Origin: Chelydra serpentina
Lineage: Eukaryota > Chordata > Testudines > Chelydridae
Length of the DNA stretch: 64,000 nucleotides
NCBI GenBank assembly: GCA_037349315.1
Contig: JBAIAC010000030.1
Coordinates: 10,499,501-10,563,500, forward strand
Reading direction: 5' to 3'
The position numbers and the translations under genes were made by a program. This document shows positions 22,405 to 35,800 of this stretch, one piece after another; the stretch's first letter is position 1; the number at the start of each line of letters is the position of its first letter. The notes below the pieces were generated by a model. That model ran no database searches and was not told where the DNA came from. It saw nothing but the letters and a program-made list of their open reading frames with translations.

Positions 22405-22760
22405 ATTGTAAGAACATAAGAACGGCCCCATACTGGATCAGACCAAAAGTCCATCAATCCCAGTATCCTGTCCTCTAACAGTGGCCAATGGCAGGTGCTC
22501 CAAAGGGAATGAACAGACAGGTTATCATCAAGTGATCCATGCCCTGTCACCAATCCCAGCTTCTGGCAAACAGAGGCTAGGGCAGGGGTAGGCTCCTGCG
22601 ATATTACACTGAAGACTGAACAACTAGACTAGTTGAGTAGTCCACCATTCAGGGTCATAAATTCCCTTCTTTCTTCAGTGTAATGGCCAATCCGTCTGGG
22701 GCTGTGATGGGCTAATAGCCTCTGATTGCTCCCCTTGAGATTGCAAGTTGCACCCTGAGC
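22405..22760 (-). mobile_element. CR1 3' tail with a foldback insertion
   Basis: On the - strand this is the turtle-type CR1 3' end. On + it reads taagaacataagaacggccc, ccatactggatcagacca, agtatcctgtcctctaacag, ttctggcaaacagaggctag. The homology stops where the 82-bp foldback at 22603 starts. The right border is approximate. Confidence 0.8.
22603..22684. mobile_element. 82-bp foldback element inside a CR1 tail
   Basis: ATTACACTGAAGA at 22603-22615 is exactly inverted at 22672-22684 (TCTTCAGTGTAAT). It is noncoding and interrupts CR1 homology, so it is likely a tiny MITE. The superfamily is not determined. Confidence 0.65.
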
Positions 22761-22865
22761 TTCCTAGTGGCTAGCAATGTCATTGGCATTATGGACAATA
22801 CCTTCTCATGGGAGTACAGGCTCTTAAGGTTTTGCTCTTGATCTTCCAATAATCCTCTGCATCGG

Positions 22866-23034
22866 CAGTGCTTAATTTGTGCCAGGGCTGAGCCCCGGCA
22901 TCTCTACACTTGGCAGTTCATAGCCCTGACCCTTCTGGGCTTGCTGCATAAGTTGTGAAAGTGAAAAAATTTCTTGAGCCCTGATTCCTGATTACTTGAG
23001 CCCCGGCACCTCTTTCATTACAAATTAATCACTG
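22866..23034. mobile_element. 169-bp hAT-like MITE
   Basis: The ends cagtgcttaatttgtgcc and acaaattaatcactg are inverted copies with one mismatch over 14 bases. gagccccggca occurs near both ends. No clean 8-bp target duplication is visible, so the class is inferred from the CAG...CTG ends. Confidence 0.65.
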
Positions 23035-26000
23035 TGTTGGGCAGTATTTTCCAATGCATGGGGGCATTCCCTGGTCGGAGGAGAGACTCCAAGGATGGGA
23101 CAGGCAGGAGGGTTGCAGCATGGTCATGATTGGTTTCATTTTCCTAGTGGGTGACAGTGTTCAAAAATTTCAGAAACAGTGGTGTAGAGGACAAGAAATG
23201 AAGTGGCCTGGCAGTGATTGCATGCTAGACAATCGAGAGTGTTATGATGTTTGGAGAGAACTGGTAGAGGCTAGTGTCTGGATTGTATTCAGGGCTGGGT
23301 GGTAGGTAGCATGGGTTTTCTGGCCACAAAATAAACGATATGTACGATAGCATGAGAGGTCATTGTGAGTGAGAGTGCAGATAATTGAATGATTCCTTCC
23401 TCATACTGGCAAGCATTTTCTGATGGGTGCAATTCATCTCTTTTTATATATCAAGACATGACATAGAGTAAGTGACATCTAAGGAGGGCTTTTCCTGAAT
23501 CCATTTTGGCAGGGTTCAAGACATTGGACATCAGATGGTCTTTGTTTCAGAGTTGTGGCTAGATTATTTTTCTATTCCATCAGATCCTACATATAGATGC
23601 AAACAGTAGCTTTCTGCTTCCCCATGGATCCCAAAGGACAATGGTAAGGTAAAAGATGGTGTGCTTGGTCTATGATAAGGGTCATTGATTTAATCTCATT
23701 TGAAGGTTGAAGCCTGAATGTTCTGCATGTAGTTAGCTACACTGTGCCTAAGTGTTATGTGGGAGGAGAGAGACAAAAAGAAAGGAAAATAGGCGAGCAA
23801 AGGCACAGGTGGTTTATCAGCTAATAGTAGGGCCAAGGACGCTGGGATCTGCAGAAAAGGCTGCACTGCACCTCAAATTTAATTGGAGTTCTTTCATTAT
23901 CATTCATCTTCATAGTATATGGTGAGTGAGTATATTGTGGTCGTGAGCTGGTACATTTCAATGACAATTTTGTAAAGTTGAAATAATATTATTCAAGCAG
24001 GAAATGGGCTAAGAAAGAGGTGGGAACCAGTGCAGGAGGCAAAGGGCCTTCACATAAGAGATATTGGTCTCCAATCTCCAGCCATTTGGGAGGGGCAAGT
24101 AGGTCTTGCTATGGAACACTTAATAGGAAACTGCATTAATGTGCACTTCGTTATCACTTACGAGTGAGTAGCCTGTGTAGGGGATGATAATGCTGTAAAT
24201 ATGCAAAATTTAAAATACTCCATTATCTAGACCCTTCTGTCTTACAGCAGTCCAGGGAAGTATTGTTTTTCTTTTAAAATAAGAAATTTAATTAAAATCC
24301 ATAAGCCAGTGACTGAAAATTCAGAACTAAAATTGACATTCCTAACATTGCAAAAGTTGTACCTTTGTTTTTAAAATGGCATGAGTTATGAGTGAAAAGT
24401 CAGTCTTGACCTCACACTTGCTGTTTTTTGTTGGTTTGTGTCACTACTTGTGTATTATTCAAGTGTATTTTTTTTTTGCATTTGTCTGAAAGCCATACCA
24501 CTTCTGTTTGTGCAGGGACAACAAATGCACTATGTTTAATTTAGTTGTCATTTGAGGCAGGTCTATAAAATGTTATATTAAATAAACATAATGTTATTTG
24601 CCATATGTCAGTTCAATATCATACAGAAGTAGCTTTCTCTGAAATTGTGTTTTCCTTCTAGCCAATAAAAAAAAATTCAATTTCCATAAGCAGACATTTT
24701 ATCGAACTTAAAGTATTTGAAAGTTTGAGTGTAAAACAAGAAAATGAATATCTAAATCAGACCTTGCTGAGAACCTTTTGTTTGCAGTCTAATTAATTTA
24801 AAAATTCAGGTAGATAGATTATTTAATATTATTGCTCAACTGTGTATTTTAATGAGCTATTAATATAAATAAGTTTATTCACTTGTTAAAATATTATTTT
24901 TAGTTAATCTTGTTACTTGTTTGTTCACAGAAAGGTATGTGCCAAGAGCTTAACAAAAGAAAAGCATTCACACTTTATTATTTTTGTCATGACTCATAGA
25001 TGAATGAATATTTGAAAATTTTTATCTCTTGTGTACCAGTAGGCTACTTGACACATGCATTCATGGTTTAAACGACAGAAAATATCACACAGAATGAATG
25101 AATATGAGAAATACATATTTATTTCCACAGCTTGGAAAAGAAATGAAGAGCACTGTTTTATTGATGACATTTAGTCATTTTAAGAACTGCTTGGCAGAAA
25201 ATTTCATTCCACTCATCACCACCACTTCAAGCCGTTACAATTTGGGAATGGATTGCTGGTGGCAAATACTCATAACCCACCAATAAATGTCCAGAGAAGA
25301 GTTCCTCCACCTTGAATATAAATCTCCTTTTCCCACCTGCAGTACCATTTTCAGTTTTACAAATTACTACACTTACACAGAACATCTTAGGTTTTTCATT
25401 ATTGACTTCTTCCTTCTCTCCCATAGAACCCAAAACCCCAAGGGCAGCCTTCGGGCATGACAGTTCTTGTTCTGTGCTGCCCGCCAATGGAATCCTAAAA
25501 GAGGATCATCTGTTATTCCCGCATGGATTTAAGCATTTATTAGAGACTGGTGTTCTATAGATTTCTATTACTCCTCCCTCTTCCTGCATTAAAGATAAAA
25601 GGGGGGCCCCATTCTGACAGCCCTTTCTCTGAGGGGAAAAAAACCCTTCCGTTGCTGTCAGTGGACATACAGACTTACCAGTTTGACCCCGGAGAGAGAA
25701 AGGGCAGCTACTTGTCTTCTCCATAGATAATATATAATTCTGTCTTTGTATTTATAATATCACTTCACTCAAGTTGTGAATTGAAAAAACACTGGATGTC
25801 TGCCAACAAATTTATGGCCAGCTTTTTGGTCTTTCTCCCCCAGACAGTGAACACTACTTTTTCTACTGTCAGTAATGATTTGAAATGTATTCATTTAATA
25901 TTAGTGGAGTGTGGCGCCGTACCTTAATAGTTGCCTTTGCATTACTTTTAGCAATCCTGCTGATTTCAGAGGACACTGTATCCTCTTGATGTCAGTGATG

Positions 26001-27132
26001 GCAAAATAAACCAACATCCACAAAAATAAACTTGGCTTAAACTGCAGAGTCTGCTTAAAAAGAGGTCCCTGAAAAACATACATTTGTACAGGAATTACTT
26101 CTGAAACCGTGTTCACAGAAGGGCCCTGTGAAACAATATGCCAGTCATCTCTAGAAATTTTGTAGTAGTATTTAGTATTTATAATTTATTTCTGCTTTTA
26201 TATTAAATTCTGTTTATTTCCCACCAACTCTCAACCTTTTTTTGTCTTATTCACCTGTTTTCTCTGGCCTGACACTCTGTCTTTCATATTGCTTGTGTGT
26301 ACAGTACCTAGCATGGTGGACAGTCCTTGATTGAATTCCAGGCCCTACTCTAATAGAAATATTAATGACAATATATTACAATAGCATCCAGAGGCCCCAG
26401 TAGGGATTGTAACCACATTGTACTCGGCACTGTAGCTATACACAAATACTGAGTCACTCCCCTGTATAGATTAGTTTTAGAGGATTATTAATCTTAGAAG
26501 ATAAGTATATCATTTGATGTACATCTTTCCATATGTTAAAATGGAATTGGTTAATAAAAATATATTTTAAATTATACACACAAAATTTAAAATGTAGGGT
26601 ATTATGCATTGCAGGGATGTTGTAGTTATCCCAAAACTAAGCATTGTAAACCTAGGAAATTCAGAATTAAGGTTAAACGTAAAAGAAATCCAAACATGTT
26701 AAAGTATGGAAATGCACAGTTAGGGTGTGCATACAACCGTATCTCTGCCCAATAGTGACACAATGCAATAACTACAGGATTATGATTAGGGCAGTTTAGT
26801 GTTTGTGGACCCAGATTAGAAGAAATTTTTTTTTTTTAAAGATTAATTTGATTTTTTTTCCACCTCGTATCATGAGGAGGTAAAAATGCTCCAAAATAAT
26901 GAGATCTCAGGAATATTGGAAACACTGTATTTTTCATAACTGGAGGTTTATTTCTCACCAGAGGCTGGTGTCTAAAAATATTTTCCTTCAGAGAAACTCA
27001 CGAGAAGTTGTCTTCTTTTAAAATGTCTGCAACTTTCTGTTGTTCTCACTAGGTACACTCTTTCAAAATGGTCATTGCCTCCCATTACTTACAATGAGAG
27101 TGAGGCCAGTAGTTACGTTTAAGAACAGTCAT
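23035..27132. other. ATRNL1 intron, about 4 kb, no repeat firmly recognised
   Basis: No exon was found. 26285-26370 (cagtacctagcatggtggac) may be an old L2-type tail. 25410-25730 is less AT-rich with short ORFs on both strands but no recognised domain. Confidence 0.4.
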
Positions 27133-27140
27133 ACTACAAA

Positions 27141-27443
27141 CAGTAGTGTAGCCAGGGGGGGGACCAGGGGGAGCGGCTGCTCCCCCTGTGAGGAGAAGCG
27201 GCGCCTGCCGGAGCGGCACTTTAAAAGGCCCGCAGCTCCTGTAGCCGCGGGGAGCCATGGGCCTTCTAAAGCGCTGCCGGAGCCCCGCTGCCGGAGCTCC
27301 GCCTCCGCTTTAAAGGGCCCCGGGCTCCACAGCGGCTGGAGCCCCGGGCCCTTTAAAGCACCGCCGGGTGAGTACAGGGGGAGCGGGGAGGCGCCTTTTT
27401 ATAGCGCTGCTCCCCCTGTGCTCCAGACCTGCCTACGCTACTG
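27141..27443. mobile_element. 303-bp hAT-type MITE, GC-rich
   Basis: Perfect target duplications ACTACAAA lie at 27133-27140 and 27444-27451. The ends are cagtagtgtagccagg and, in reverse complement, cagtagcgtaggcagg. cagggggagc occurs just inside both ends. The interior is CpG-rich with repeated gctttaaaggg words. It is noncoding. Confidence 0.93.
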
Positions 27444-27451
27444 ACTACAAA

Positions 27452-30100
27452 TACTAAAAAATAATAATTTTTAGCTATGAAGAAACATGGAAAAAATTGG
27501 GATTAGCCATTGTTTTCAAATATAGGCAATACATGAAATTTCAGTAACTTTTTGTTATAATATAAGGGAAACTGAAGCATTTATGTTTCAGTGTTAAGAA
27601 AATTCATGACCAAAAAAATATTCTGGCGCTCCACCTAATTCCTTAAAAGATCCATTTTAAAAATGAATTTGAACTCATACACCAATTAACCAATTTACTT
27701 GTAAAATTCATTCTGCACTTGAATAAGTGCTGTAATTTCTGGGGTGAGCATACTATGTATTCATATGTAAGAAAGTGGGTGTATTCCTACTTTATGTGCA
27801 AAACAGGACACATCTTTATGAAGCTGTGAGCAGTGCTTCCCTTAATATATTTTACAATTAAAAAAAATGATTATCAAAAGAGGAAGTGCCTATGTTTCTA
27901 TGAGTAAATAAATAAAATCAATTGCTATAGGAAAAGAACTTCTGATCCATGCACATGTCATCCCACTGACTTTTTACCCCATTCAGTTCCGCAGTACAGT
28001 GAGGGTTCTGTTGAAAAGTTAATGAAGCCTCCTCACACCGTGTTACCATTTAAACAGTTTCCCTGTTGAGTTGGCTTTGGACATATCTGATGTTGCTTAC
28101 TCTTTTCCATCTCTCCACATGTAGATCCCTGACCCTTTGGAGTCCAGGGTTGTGGGAGGTTCATGCTTTGAGGGACAGTAACCACATCCACAGTTTTAAT
28201 CTTATTTGATCTCAACCTCAAGATGTAAAGTTTCCCTTTTTTCCCTTGAGAAGGAACTTGTAGTTAGCATGAAAAATTAAATTAATTTAAATCCCTTGGA
28301 ATCCTCATTACTGTTTTGCCACTTTTATTGTTATTCAGCATAATAATAAATGAGAGGATTAAGCAGCTGTTTTCTAGTAGGTGCAGTATTGCCTGTCTCA
28401 CAGAAGTAAATTCTCTAAATTGAACCTATATTCCATATGTCTATAACACTTGTATAGTGTACTGATTTTTTTATTTGACATGAGCTATTTATTTTAGTCT
28501 CCTTTCATCCTCTCATTATTAGGAAGCGATTGTAGAACTTACTGTGTAGGGATTTCTGCTTTATTCATTCTCCATTATTTCTCTCCCTCCACCCCCATGT
28601 TTACATTTTTAAAACCTTATCTTATTAAAATAAACCCACTGTAGCCTCTATATCTATGGAAAACTATTACCAAAAATAGTTTCTAAAATAACAAACTGAC
28701 AGAAGGCAGCCCACATGAAACAAACTACTAAGGCAACTTCATGTAGGAGGAGTCTGCATAAATAGATTAACCTTGCTGTTTGACCTGAAGGTCAACAAAC
28801 TCAGGCCAAGTTGACATCACTGAGACGTAATTCAGAGTCAAGGGCTCTCCCTGCGTGAGGACACCATGACTCCATTTGTAGAAGGTTTGAAGGAAGGAAT
28901 TGTAGCATTTTAATATTTTAAAGATGTACATTGTAGCAGGGGTGACAAACAAACTGTGACTGAACTAAACGTCTCCAAGCAATTTTTAATGAAATCTACA
29001 CAGCAACGCCCCCCGCCCGCCCCCAACAAAACTGAGCAGCAGCAAGTTTCAGAGCTCAGGTCAACTGACTCAGGGATGTGAGGCTTGTACTGCCTGGATA
29101 AAAGGGGGGGGGGGCGAGGGTCTCAGAGCCTGGGTTCCTGTCCAAGCCGAAGGTCCACACAGCATGAGCCGAGTCAGCTGATGTGGTCTCTGAGAGTCTC
29201 TGCTGCAGTTTTTTTTTTTAACTGTTTAGATGTACCCATTGAGGTATTGTTTTCTTTCTTTTTTTCTTTTTTCTTTAAAAAAAAAACACCAATAACTTCA
29301 GAACATGAACTTCTATTTGTTCTAAAGTTGTTCAAAGGAAGACTGCTTGTGGGAGACATGTTCATTTTAAATTAATGCTGTGTAGAAAGAAATTTAGAGG
29401 TAAAGATTTATAGGTAACAGCACAGTTGAATAACTCAGTTGATGACAATGTGGGGGAGAAAGAGAGATTTGATTTTTAGTACCCAAGAAAATGAAAGCTG
29501 ACTTGCTGTTACAGAAAAGAGACAAGATGGAGCTTCATTAAAATGAAATGCAACTATGATTTGTAGTTTGGAAATATTTTTTTAAATGCATATTTCATGG
29601 TATGTCTCAGAGTTTATCATTAGGATTGGGCAGAGTGTTTAGTAAAAAATCCAAATGTCACTACTCAATGTCCTTTGGTAATTGAAGCCCAAAGTAATTT
29701 CTGGGTTTGAGTTTGAATGATCACAATTTGAATGTTCCCTTCCTGATTTGGATCAATAACCTGAATGTGTTGCAAATTTGATTCTGTGGTTTTCCTATTC
29801 AGCGAAGACCTTGATCCTACAAACATGCATGTACTTAACTCTACGCACATGTGTAGTCATTGGTGCATCAGTGTAAATGGTTGCAAGATCTGGAGCAAAG
29901 TGTGTATATAGCTCTATTGGGTATTGGTAGAGAGAGCTGAAAATTGATCCTCTGCCTCTCTGTCTTTGGACAGATGCAAGACTGCCTTTTGCTGCATAGT
30001 TATGTAATCCTCATGTGGCTTCTATGACCATCTGGTTCAATGAAGTATGGGATATCCTCTTACTGTCACCCTAAAATAAAATATATCTGCCCCTGGACAT
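27452..30100. other. ATRNL1 intron, one decayed GC-rich block
   Basis: Mostly AT-rich intron. 28985-29215 is GC-rich with an 11-G run (29104-29114) and gtctcagagcctgggttcc, likely a decayed DNA element whose borders I could not fix. No exon was seen. Confidence 0.4.
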
Positions 30101-30205
30101 TTCCATTGCTTGCATCCGAAGAAGTGGGTATTCACCCACGAAAGCTTATGCTTCAATACCTCTGTTAGTCTATAAGGTGCCACAGGACCCTTTGTTGCTC
30201 CTAAA
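30101..30205 (+). mobile_element. Penelope-type terminal fragment
   Basis: Contains the hammerhead-like motif at 30112-30151 followed by tctgttagtctataaggtgc and cacaggaccctttgttgct, a widespread vertebrate repeat ending. Assignment to Penelope-like elements rests on the shared motif layout with 14255-15020. Confidence 0.55.
30112..30151 (+). ncRNA. Hammerhead-ribozyme-like motif
   Basis: Layout: gcat (stem I), ccgaaga (core, expected CUGANGA with U4 changed to C), one unpaired a, gtgggt/acccac stem II with loop attc, gaaa, gctt, atgc (stem I partner). Variant hammerheads in Penelope-like elements are known from the literature. Activity of this copy is unknown. Confidence 0.5.
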
Positions 30206-30624
30206 ATAAAATAAAATCTTCTCTTGCTGCAAGGACACCTTTTTATTATTTTTGCTGAATCCAGTTTCTTTAATCCACCGCATTTTTTTGTACTTTGATC
30301 ATAACTTGGAATTTGAGGGGGGTTTTTTATTGTGCAAATTATTTCTGTATTCAGTTCGCTGTGGTGTTGTACAGTATTTGTTTTATTTTTGTAATTATCT
30401 GTTTTGATGATAACCTTCATTTTGCTGCCTCCAAAAATACAATTTTTAAAAAGCACAGTTATTGACCAAGCGTGGAAATGTTCTTTCCAAATAATTTTTG
30501 GAAAGTTATGAGTATGAGAAGAGAGGGTTATAATAGAACCTATTTACCCTTTAACCGTACTAGTAACCTAGTATAGTACACATCTTTTAAAAGTTGCATT
30601 AATATTATGTTTTGTATAATACAG
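30206..30624. other. ATRNL1 intron before exon 30625
   Basis: AT-rich, with no feature recognised except the acceptor. Confidence 0.55.
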
Positions 30625-30843
30625 CTCAAAACTGCTCTGGACTGAGGACCTGTGGGCAGTGTTTGGAACAGCCTGGATGCGGATGGTGCAATGATCCCAG
30701 TAATACAGGAAAAGGGCATTGTGTGGAAGGATCTTCAAGAGGGCCAATGAAGCTGGTTGGGGTGCACTCCAATGAAATGGTTCTTGACACAAATCTTTGT
30801 CCAAAAGAGAAAAATTATGAATGGTCTTTCATCCACTGTCCAG
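30625..30843 (+). CDS. ATRNL1: ATRNL1 internal exon: second PSI-type module
   Basis: The exon starts after tttgtataatacag and ends before donor gtaaga (30844), phase 1 at both sides. About 72 codons encode a second cysteine-rich module containing CGQCLEQPGCGWCNDPSN, a glycine/serine-containing segment (EGSSRGPMKL) and EKNYEWSFIHCP. The CGWC-type core is typical of PSI domains. The segment MVLDTNLCPKEKNYEW separates ATRNL1 from ATRN, which is divergent there. The exon is intact. It is preceded by an 8.7-kb intron and followed by a 10.1-kb intron that carries a decayed non-LTR retrotransposon, a CR1 tail and a hAT MITE. Confidence 0.95.
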
Positions 30844-32879
30844 GTAAGAACTTCTGATTTGTTTAATATTCTTTCTTTTTTTTTTCTTTATGTGAATCGT
30901 ATGTATGAGCTCTTAATGTCAAATGAGAGCTACAGCATGTAAGGTTTTGATTGTTTTTCTATTTATATAGGTACACAAACAATACAAAAAAATATTTTAA
31001 ATAACATAATTAACATTTATACAAGATAACATTTAGTAAAAAAATTTAATCTGTGAATTTATTCTGCAAGAGCCAGTTTGTTTTTCAGTTGCTGTTAAAC
31101 ATATAGCTTCCAAATTTTGTGTGGTTACATGAATGATATTTTTTGCTAATTTAATCAGAATTTGCATATTTGCAAATAATTTCCCGTTAACCTGCCCTTC
31201 GGCTTTCCATCTCTACTACCTGCTGCCTACTCCTCAAGGGCTCCATGCCAGTCTTGCACAAACAAAAAACACCATAGGCTGTCTAAAGCCAAGAGCCATT
31301 GCAACTTCCAGTGACTAGGAGTTAGGAACTTCCTGCATTCCAGCTAGATATGTGAAGATCCAGCTGTGTTGTGGAAATGTGCTACAGGGCTGAAAGATGC
31401 TTGGCACTTGACAGCCCTAGTTAAATAATATATTTTTCCTAATTTAAAAGAGAATATCAAGTAGCTGAAGCCTAAATTTAAGATGTGTTAAATAATTATA
31501 ATGAGGAAATTACGCTGATAATCCATCCCTGATGCTTAGAAAGCTAACAACACTGTCACCAGCACACCGGTGAAACTGACAGGCCCCAAATTATTTACCC
31601 TACAATAAGTATTGCTCTTTTAAGACTCAGCATGAAAAATCTCAGTTCTTGAAACAAGGGCTGCATTATTGCTAAAACTGTAACTTTTCAGATGGTGTCC
31701 CACCACCAGTAAATCTGGAATTCTGAAATTACCTGTGATCATAGCAACATGTGCAGATATGTAGCATAAAGGAAATTTGATTTTTAAAAAAGTCTTCCTC
31801 TCAAACATCTTAAGAGAGCAGAATCTGAGTTCCGAGAGAGTATTGTATATTTTAGCATCGTTGCTGTTCAAAGGTGTATACAACAGACAGAGTAGAGGAA
31901 TTACTGAATGTATTGAAGTAACATCGTTAAGTTTAACGCCAAGTGAAAACTGTCATGTTAACAATGAAAAAACTAAAACTGGATGCCCCAAGACAACTAG
32001 CAACACTATCAGAAAAAATGAACCTTTTTCATATTTCCTGGAAATATGGGAGAGTGTCATTACATTTAATATAACCTTAAGTGATTTAATTCAACCTGTG
32101 AATTAAAATATGGGCACATCAGTATTAACTGTAGTGATACACATTCACCAAAAACCATATTACTGTTGATCAATTTGTACTGAATACACAGCTTGCTTAA
32201 CTAAAATAGAATTATAGGTTTGTATTACTAGCCCAGGATTTTTTTTTTCATACATAAGTGTATCCACTGCACTTTCTGTATGAAAGTATTTGGGCTCCTC
32301 TCTCTGGTTTATAAGACGTGAGCTTTATGTATTTAAGACCAATCCTGCGGACATTGCTCAGTCAAAGCTCCTATTGTCAGGAAACTTCAACTAAGAAAGG
32401 ATTTGGCCTGAAGTGTTCACTGGCATCAATTCTGCAATGAACATTTTAACAAAAATATTTTTTTTACTGCTGCCTTTTAACAGAACTTATTTAATATAGC
32501 ATGTCATTCTAGCAGTATTTATTTTTAACTCTTTCAGGAGAATCATTGTTTAATACTGTATCTAAATTTTGTGCCCAGTTGATTTTTTTAGTCGGAAACA
32601 AATGTACATTAATCTATAACATGTAACATAGCTATATTTGAAGATTATTCTACAGTATTTATAAATGTTGCCTGTACATTCATACATATTGCATGTGAAT
32701 CATGTAGTCAGTTTTTATTGTATTTGAAATTCATGTTCTCTTTATGGAATCTCTGTGACTTGATAGTGTTTTTGATAAATTACATGGGTTCATATTATTT
32801 TAAAATCATTCTCATTGTTTCTATGTGTTTTAATTGTTAAAAGAAGTATACAAAAGGGCAAAAAACTTAAGTTTCGATA
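30844..32879. other. ATRNL1 intron, no gene seen
   Basis: AT-rich intron. A 109-codon ORF at 31777-32106 has no recognised domain and is likely chance. Confidence 0.5.
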
Positions 32880-35800
32880 GACTTTCCTCCTCCTCCTCCC
32901 CTTCCACCACAATCATAGGTTTTTCTGATATCGTGCACATGATATGGCCCTGTCTATAGTCCTGGCAAGATCTCCCATGGTGCACAGTTCCCCCAGGAGC
33001 CAGCACGCTAACCCATGTTCCATGGTTTATGTTTCACCTTAGTCATGTGTCTGGGGCATTAGAATAGCCTGACTTCACATATTGACTTTTGATCTGCCAT
33101 CTCTTGTTCAGATGCAGTTTAAACATCTCCAGATCAACTAATCCTTTTCTCTGCCTGCGGGAAAGTGTTTGGCAACCTTGATGTTAATTTTGACATTGTC
33201 GTTAAGTATTTCAAGCCGTGTGTGCCACATTTCTAGTTGTGTAGCTGTTGTGATTTTTTTTAAGTGGTTTTATGTGACTACGAAACAGATGTCAGGTATC
33301 TTTGACTTGTCGTAATCATTTCATTTTCCTTGTGACCTCTCTTCATGTATCTGGTGGGACAATTCTGGCAAGCACATAAAGGCTGTTCACGTTTGTTGGT
33401 TGTAGACATCCTGTGATGTAGCAGCAGCTGTCATTGGGCACAGGGTCCAGGCGCCACACTGCACATGTGTATTCGACTGTCAAATAGCAAAGGGCAAATG
33501 AGGTGACTCCTAGTATTTCTGGATTGGTTCCCCATTTGGAATTAGCAGGTTTCCTGAGTATTGTGTTCCGGGTGCTAACATTGCCTTTTGTCTTTTCTAT
33601 GTATGCCTTGAAGGAAAAGTAAGGTCTAGCATCACTCCAAGGTAGACAGGATTCCAGCAAGTGGTATTCCATTCTAGATTATGTTGAGTTGTCTATAGGC
33701 CTCACTGTTCCAAAGATGGAAGAAACTTGCTCGCATTTTTTCTGGGTTGGCACTTAGTTGGTTCTTGATGTAATACGCTGAGAGCCCAGACAGTGCAGAT
33801 GTTAATATAACTTTGATCTGGGTGAGATCCTTGGCTTGGGCAGTAATGCATAGGTCATCGGCATACATAAAGCATTTTGTACTGAGATAGATAGGTTTAT
33901 CATTTATGTAACTGTTGAAGAGTGTCCATGTAGTAGGCTGTTTTTCTGTTGCTATCTTTGGCTCCGTTTCCCATATAGGTCAACATAAAAATGTCAGTTC
34001 TCTAGTAGAAATTATATGAGTTGAACGGAATGCTGATCTTTCATCATGTTGTATATTTTAGTGAGGAGCTTTCAATGAGTCACTGTGTTGTATGCTGCTG
34101 ATAAAACAACAAACACAGCACCTATTACCATACCCTTTTCAAAGCCATCACCGATGTATTGAGTGATGTTCAGCACCTGACTGGTTGTTAGGAGACCTAA
34201 CAGTGGTCAGGCCTAGGGTTGGAGCAGGAGTCAGGTATAGTGGTTGGAGTTTGAATGCTAGAGCCAGGGTTCAGTACAGGGCCAGAACCACACGGGCCAA
34301 AGATCAGAACTGGAGTCAGAGTCAGGAATCAGAGCCGAGGATCAAGAAAATGTCAGAGTGAGGAATCAGAGCTGAGAGTCAGAACCAGATTACCAGGAGT
34401 AAGGGAAGGCAGGAGCAGGGCTGGTTCTGAGGCAGGAGCCAGGCTGGGACCGGATGGGAACAAGACTGGCTGCAGGGCAGGATCTGGGCTGGAGCAGTGG
34501 AGGAGCGGCGCAGGGCTTGGCGAGAGACTAGCGCAGGGAGTCTGTGGGCATGTGCATTGAGCAACCAGCAAGGAACTGTTGCTGCTGAGTTTAAGAACCA
34601 TCCTGCTAGCTTCCTCACCCAGCTAGGCAGCCAAGCTGGCTTGTTAGGATGGCAGGATTATTGAGCAGGTGCAGTTGCAGGGCCTTACTGCTGACACCAG
34701 TGCATGTCTTGCCTCACGGAATCCAGTTTGCTGTGGGATTAGGTGCTTTCAACAAATGGTGATAGGCGGTTTAAGATGAGATGCCCGTATAGTACGTAGA
34801 GGTGACGTAGTAGTGATATGCATCTGAAGTTCTTTGGCTTCACTGCATCCTTCTCCAGCTTCAGGAGTGTCACAACATGTGCTCATTGCCAGATCTTGGA
34901 CACTTTGTATGTGGTTGAGTGTGTGTGAAACAACTTGAGTAACCGGTTCTTTGTTGCTGGTCCAAAGTGTTGGATTTGTTCAGTACAAATGTCATCTAGA
35001 TTGGTGGGTTTGCCATTTCTGAAGACATTAATTCTGGAGGTTAATCTGGTCATCATATACTCTGCCCTAAAATTATAATTCTCTTGGTGGTCTTGCCACT
35101 TACACTGTGTCCTGGGTTATTTGTGCAGTGTCCTGCCATTTTCTGGGATGTGGTATGCAAAGTTGTCTACAGTAATGTAATAGTGTTGCTCTGCCTTCCT
35201 TCGATAATTGTTACGTTTCCAGATGGTTATCCATGCTTTTTTGTTGCTGTGAATCATGTCCATGCTTTCAATTAGATTCTCCTATGACTTGTGTTTTTCC
35301 TCTGTTAGTGCAGAGACCAGTTCTTTACTAGCTGCGATGGTATCCTCAGCAAATGGGTCTGCTTCAAACTTTTCCTTGTATTTTGTGTGCCAATTCTGTA
35401 ACTCGGATGTTAGTCCTGGCATGTAATTCGTTCTGCAGCCTCATGGAAAGTGCTTCTTTGAGACAGTGTGCACAACGATGACAAACTGGTCATAATTTTG
35501 TGCTATTGGTTGGATCTTTCTTACAACAGCATCAAGGTAATTGGTGAAGCCCTTCCTTTCCACTTCCTTAAAATTGAAGTGGTGCCAGAGTGGTACTGAG
35601 TTTGGTGTTATGGCTGCATTGATCTGTATGGAAATGGGCCAGTGTTGTGAATGTGGAATCAGACCCGAATGTGGAATCAGACCCAAACTAAGTTTGTTAT
35701 ATGAAGCATATGTTGTTGCTGCCAAATGCCTGATCAGGATTGTAGCACTATTTCCATTGGCTGCTGTTGAAAGAACTCGTGAGTTTGTGGGCTTGATTTA

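Noticed and set aside
27040..27444. 134-codon ORF
   Set aside because: It is mostly the GC-rich hAT MITE at 27141-27443.
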